Shown piece by piece: positions 5,298 to 5,774 of a DNA stretch of 5,774 nt. Below the pieces are notes generated by a model, which was not told where the DNA came from, ran no database searches, and saw only the letters and a list, made by a program, of their open reading frames with translations. Source of the DNA: Candidatus Geothermarchaeota archaeon (lineage in GTDB: Archaea > Thermoproteota > Nitrososphaeria > Geothermarchaeales > JAUWBL01); NCBI GenBank assembly GCA_030601715.1, contig JAUWBL010000079.1, positions 1-5,774 of the forward strand, read 5' to 3'. Position 1 is the first letter of the stretch, and every line of letters begins with the position of its first letter. The translations under genes were made by a program, and so were the position numbers.

Positions 5298-5774
5298 CCT
5301 CGATCTCCGGCAAACTCTGACTTGGCTGTAAAAGCCAGGTCTTAAGAAGTCGGCCTCCCAAGGATGTGACGGTAAAATCGATAACATCCAGAAGGGATCC
5401 CTTCACGCTGGCATCCCTCAGGTTTTTTACAAGTTCAAGGTTTTTGATCGTTGAGGTATCCAGAATCAGGGACAAATCGGAAGGAAGATAGGAAATCGTA
5501 TGAATCAGAGAAAGAGAATCCTTTCTGAGTTGTTTGATATAGAGGAAAAGAGCTCCGGCAGCAGATACAGCCAGATCTTTATCGGCCAAATCGAATCCCG
5601 CAAGAGATTTGACTCCAAAATGATCCTGCAAGAGATTCTTCGACTGAGTAAAATCAAAAGTCCAATCCTCTCGAGGGCTTTTCAAAGCTGTTGGTAAATC
5701 ATTTTTGCTCAGGATGCTTAATATCTGGTCCTTTTGCCCTTCAGGGAAAATGATTTCCTTGGGAGAAACCTTAA
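5275..5774 (-). CDS. mutS: DNA mismatch repair protein MutS, internal fragment
   Basis: MutS recognises mismatches as a dimer and recruits MutL. The minus strand is open from the right edge (first full codon 5772-5770) with no start, covering about 166 residues of a protein normally about 850 long. It begins in the connector domain (SPKEIIFPEGQ near 5766-5734, then DFTQSKNLLQDHFGVKSLAG and AAGALFLYI), enters the core domain at LDTSTIKNLELVKNLRD (about 5460-5414) and continues with GSLLDVIDFTVTSLGGRLLKTWLLQPS, ending at RLDSVED near 5275. These are highly conserved MutS landmarks. After RLDSVED the frame loses all similarity, although it stays open to 5011. The mismatch-binding domain lies beyond the right edge; the clamp and ATPase domains are missing at the junction. 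A TTG at 5685 is not a real start, since upstream codons are also MutS. Lower GC and AAA/TTA-type codons set it apart from the rest of the window. Confidence 0.88.

Noticed and set aside
5391..5404. Perfect 14-bp palindrome GAAGGGATCCCTTC
   Set aside because: It lies inside well-conserved MutS coding sequence (the GSLL region), has no loop or following T-run, and is explained by codons; no sign of a site with a function.

Overview
The window looks like a piece of archaeal chromosome (roughly positions 1 to 5290) joined to a short piece of a bacterial-type mutS gene (roughly 5275 to 5774). The archaeal reading rests on gene content: a DUF373 protein, a COG1340-type coiled-coil protein, the ATP-grasp beta subunit of an ADP-forming acyl-CoA synthetase, a GPN-loop GTPase, a stand-alone CinA-like (COG1058) domain and a very small zinc ribbon. 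TATA-like boxes at archaeal spacing ahead of short leaders support it. I cannot name the phylum from sequence alone.

Layout. From about 3864 down to position 1, six genes run head to tail on the minus strand with gaps of 3 to 51 nt: zinc-ribbon protein, CinA-like protein, GPN-loop GTPase, acyl-CoA synthetase beta subunit, coiled-coil protein, and DUF373 protein (cut by the left edge). A 133-nt divergent spacer (3865-3997) holds a TATA-like box for each direction. On the plus strand follow htpX (3998-4990), an M48 membrane metalloprotease, and after 106 nt the first ~65 codons of a ribose-phosphate pyrophosphokinase gene. That gene breaks off near 5277-5297. From there the only recognisable coding sequence is on the minus strand: an internal mutS fragment (connector domain into the start of the core domain) that enters through the right edge.

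How the genes fit together. The six minus-strand genes are probably one transcription unit, possibly with an internal promoter before the DUF373 gene. They do not form an obvious pathway. They mix a nucleotide-binding biogenesis GTPase, a CinA-like domain, an acyl-CoA/ATP enzyme subunit and three poorly characterised proteins (zinc ribbon, coiled coil, DUF373). HtpX is a membrane quality-control protease with its own promoter, and PRPP synthetase feeds nucleotide synthesis.

Main oddities. (1) The abrupt PRPP synthetase/MutS junction, with a drop in GC content and a switch of lineage and strand, is most simply a chimeric assembly or clone. (2) A perfect 18-bp in-frame tandem repeat lies in the cytosolic part of htpX. 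I found no convincing new defence, mobile or RNA system; no tRNA, rRNA, CRISPR or insertion sequence is visible.
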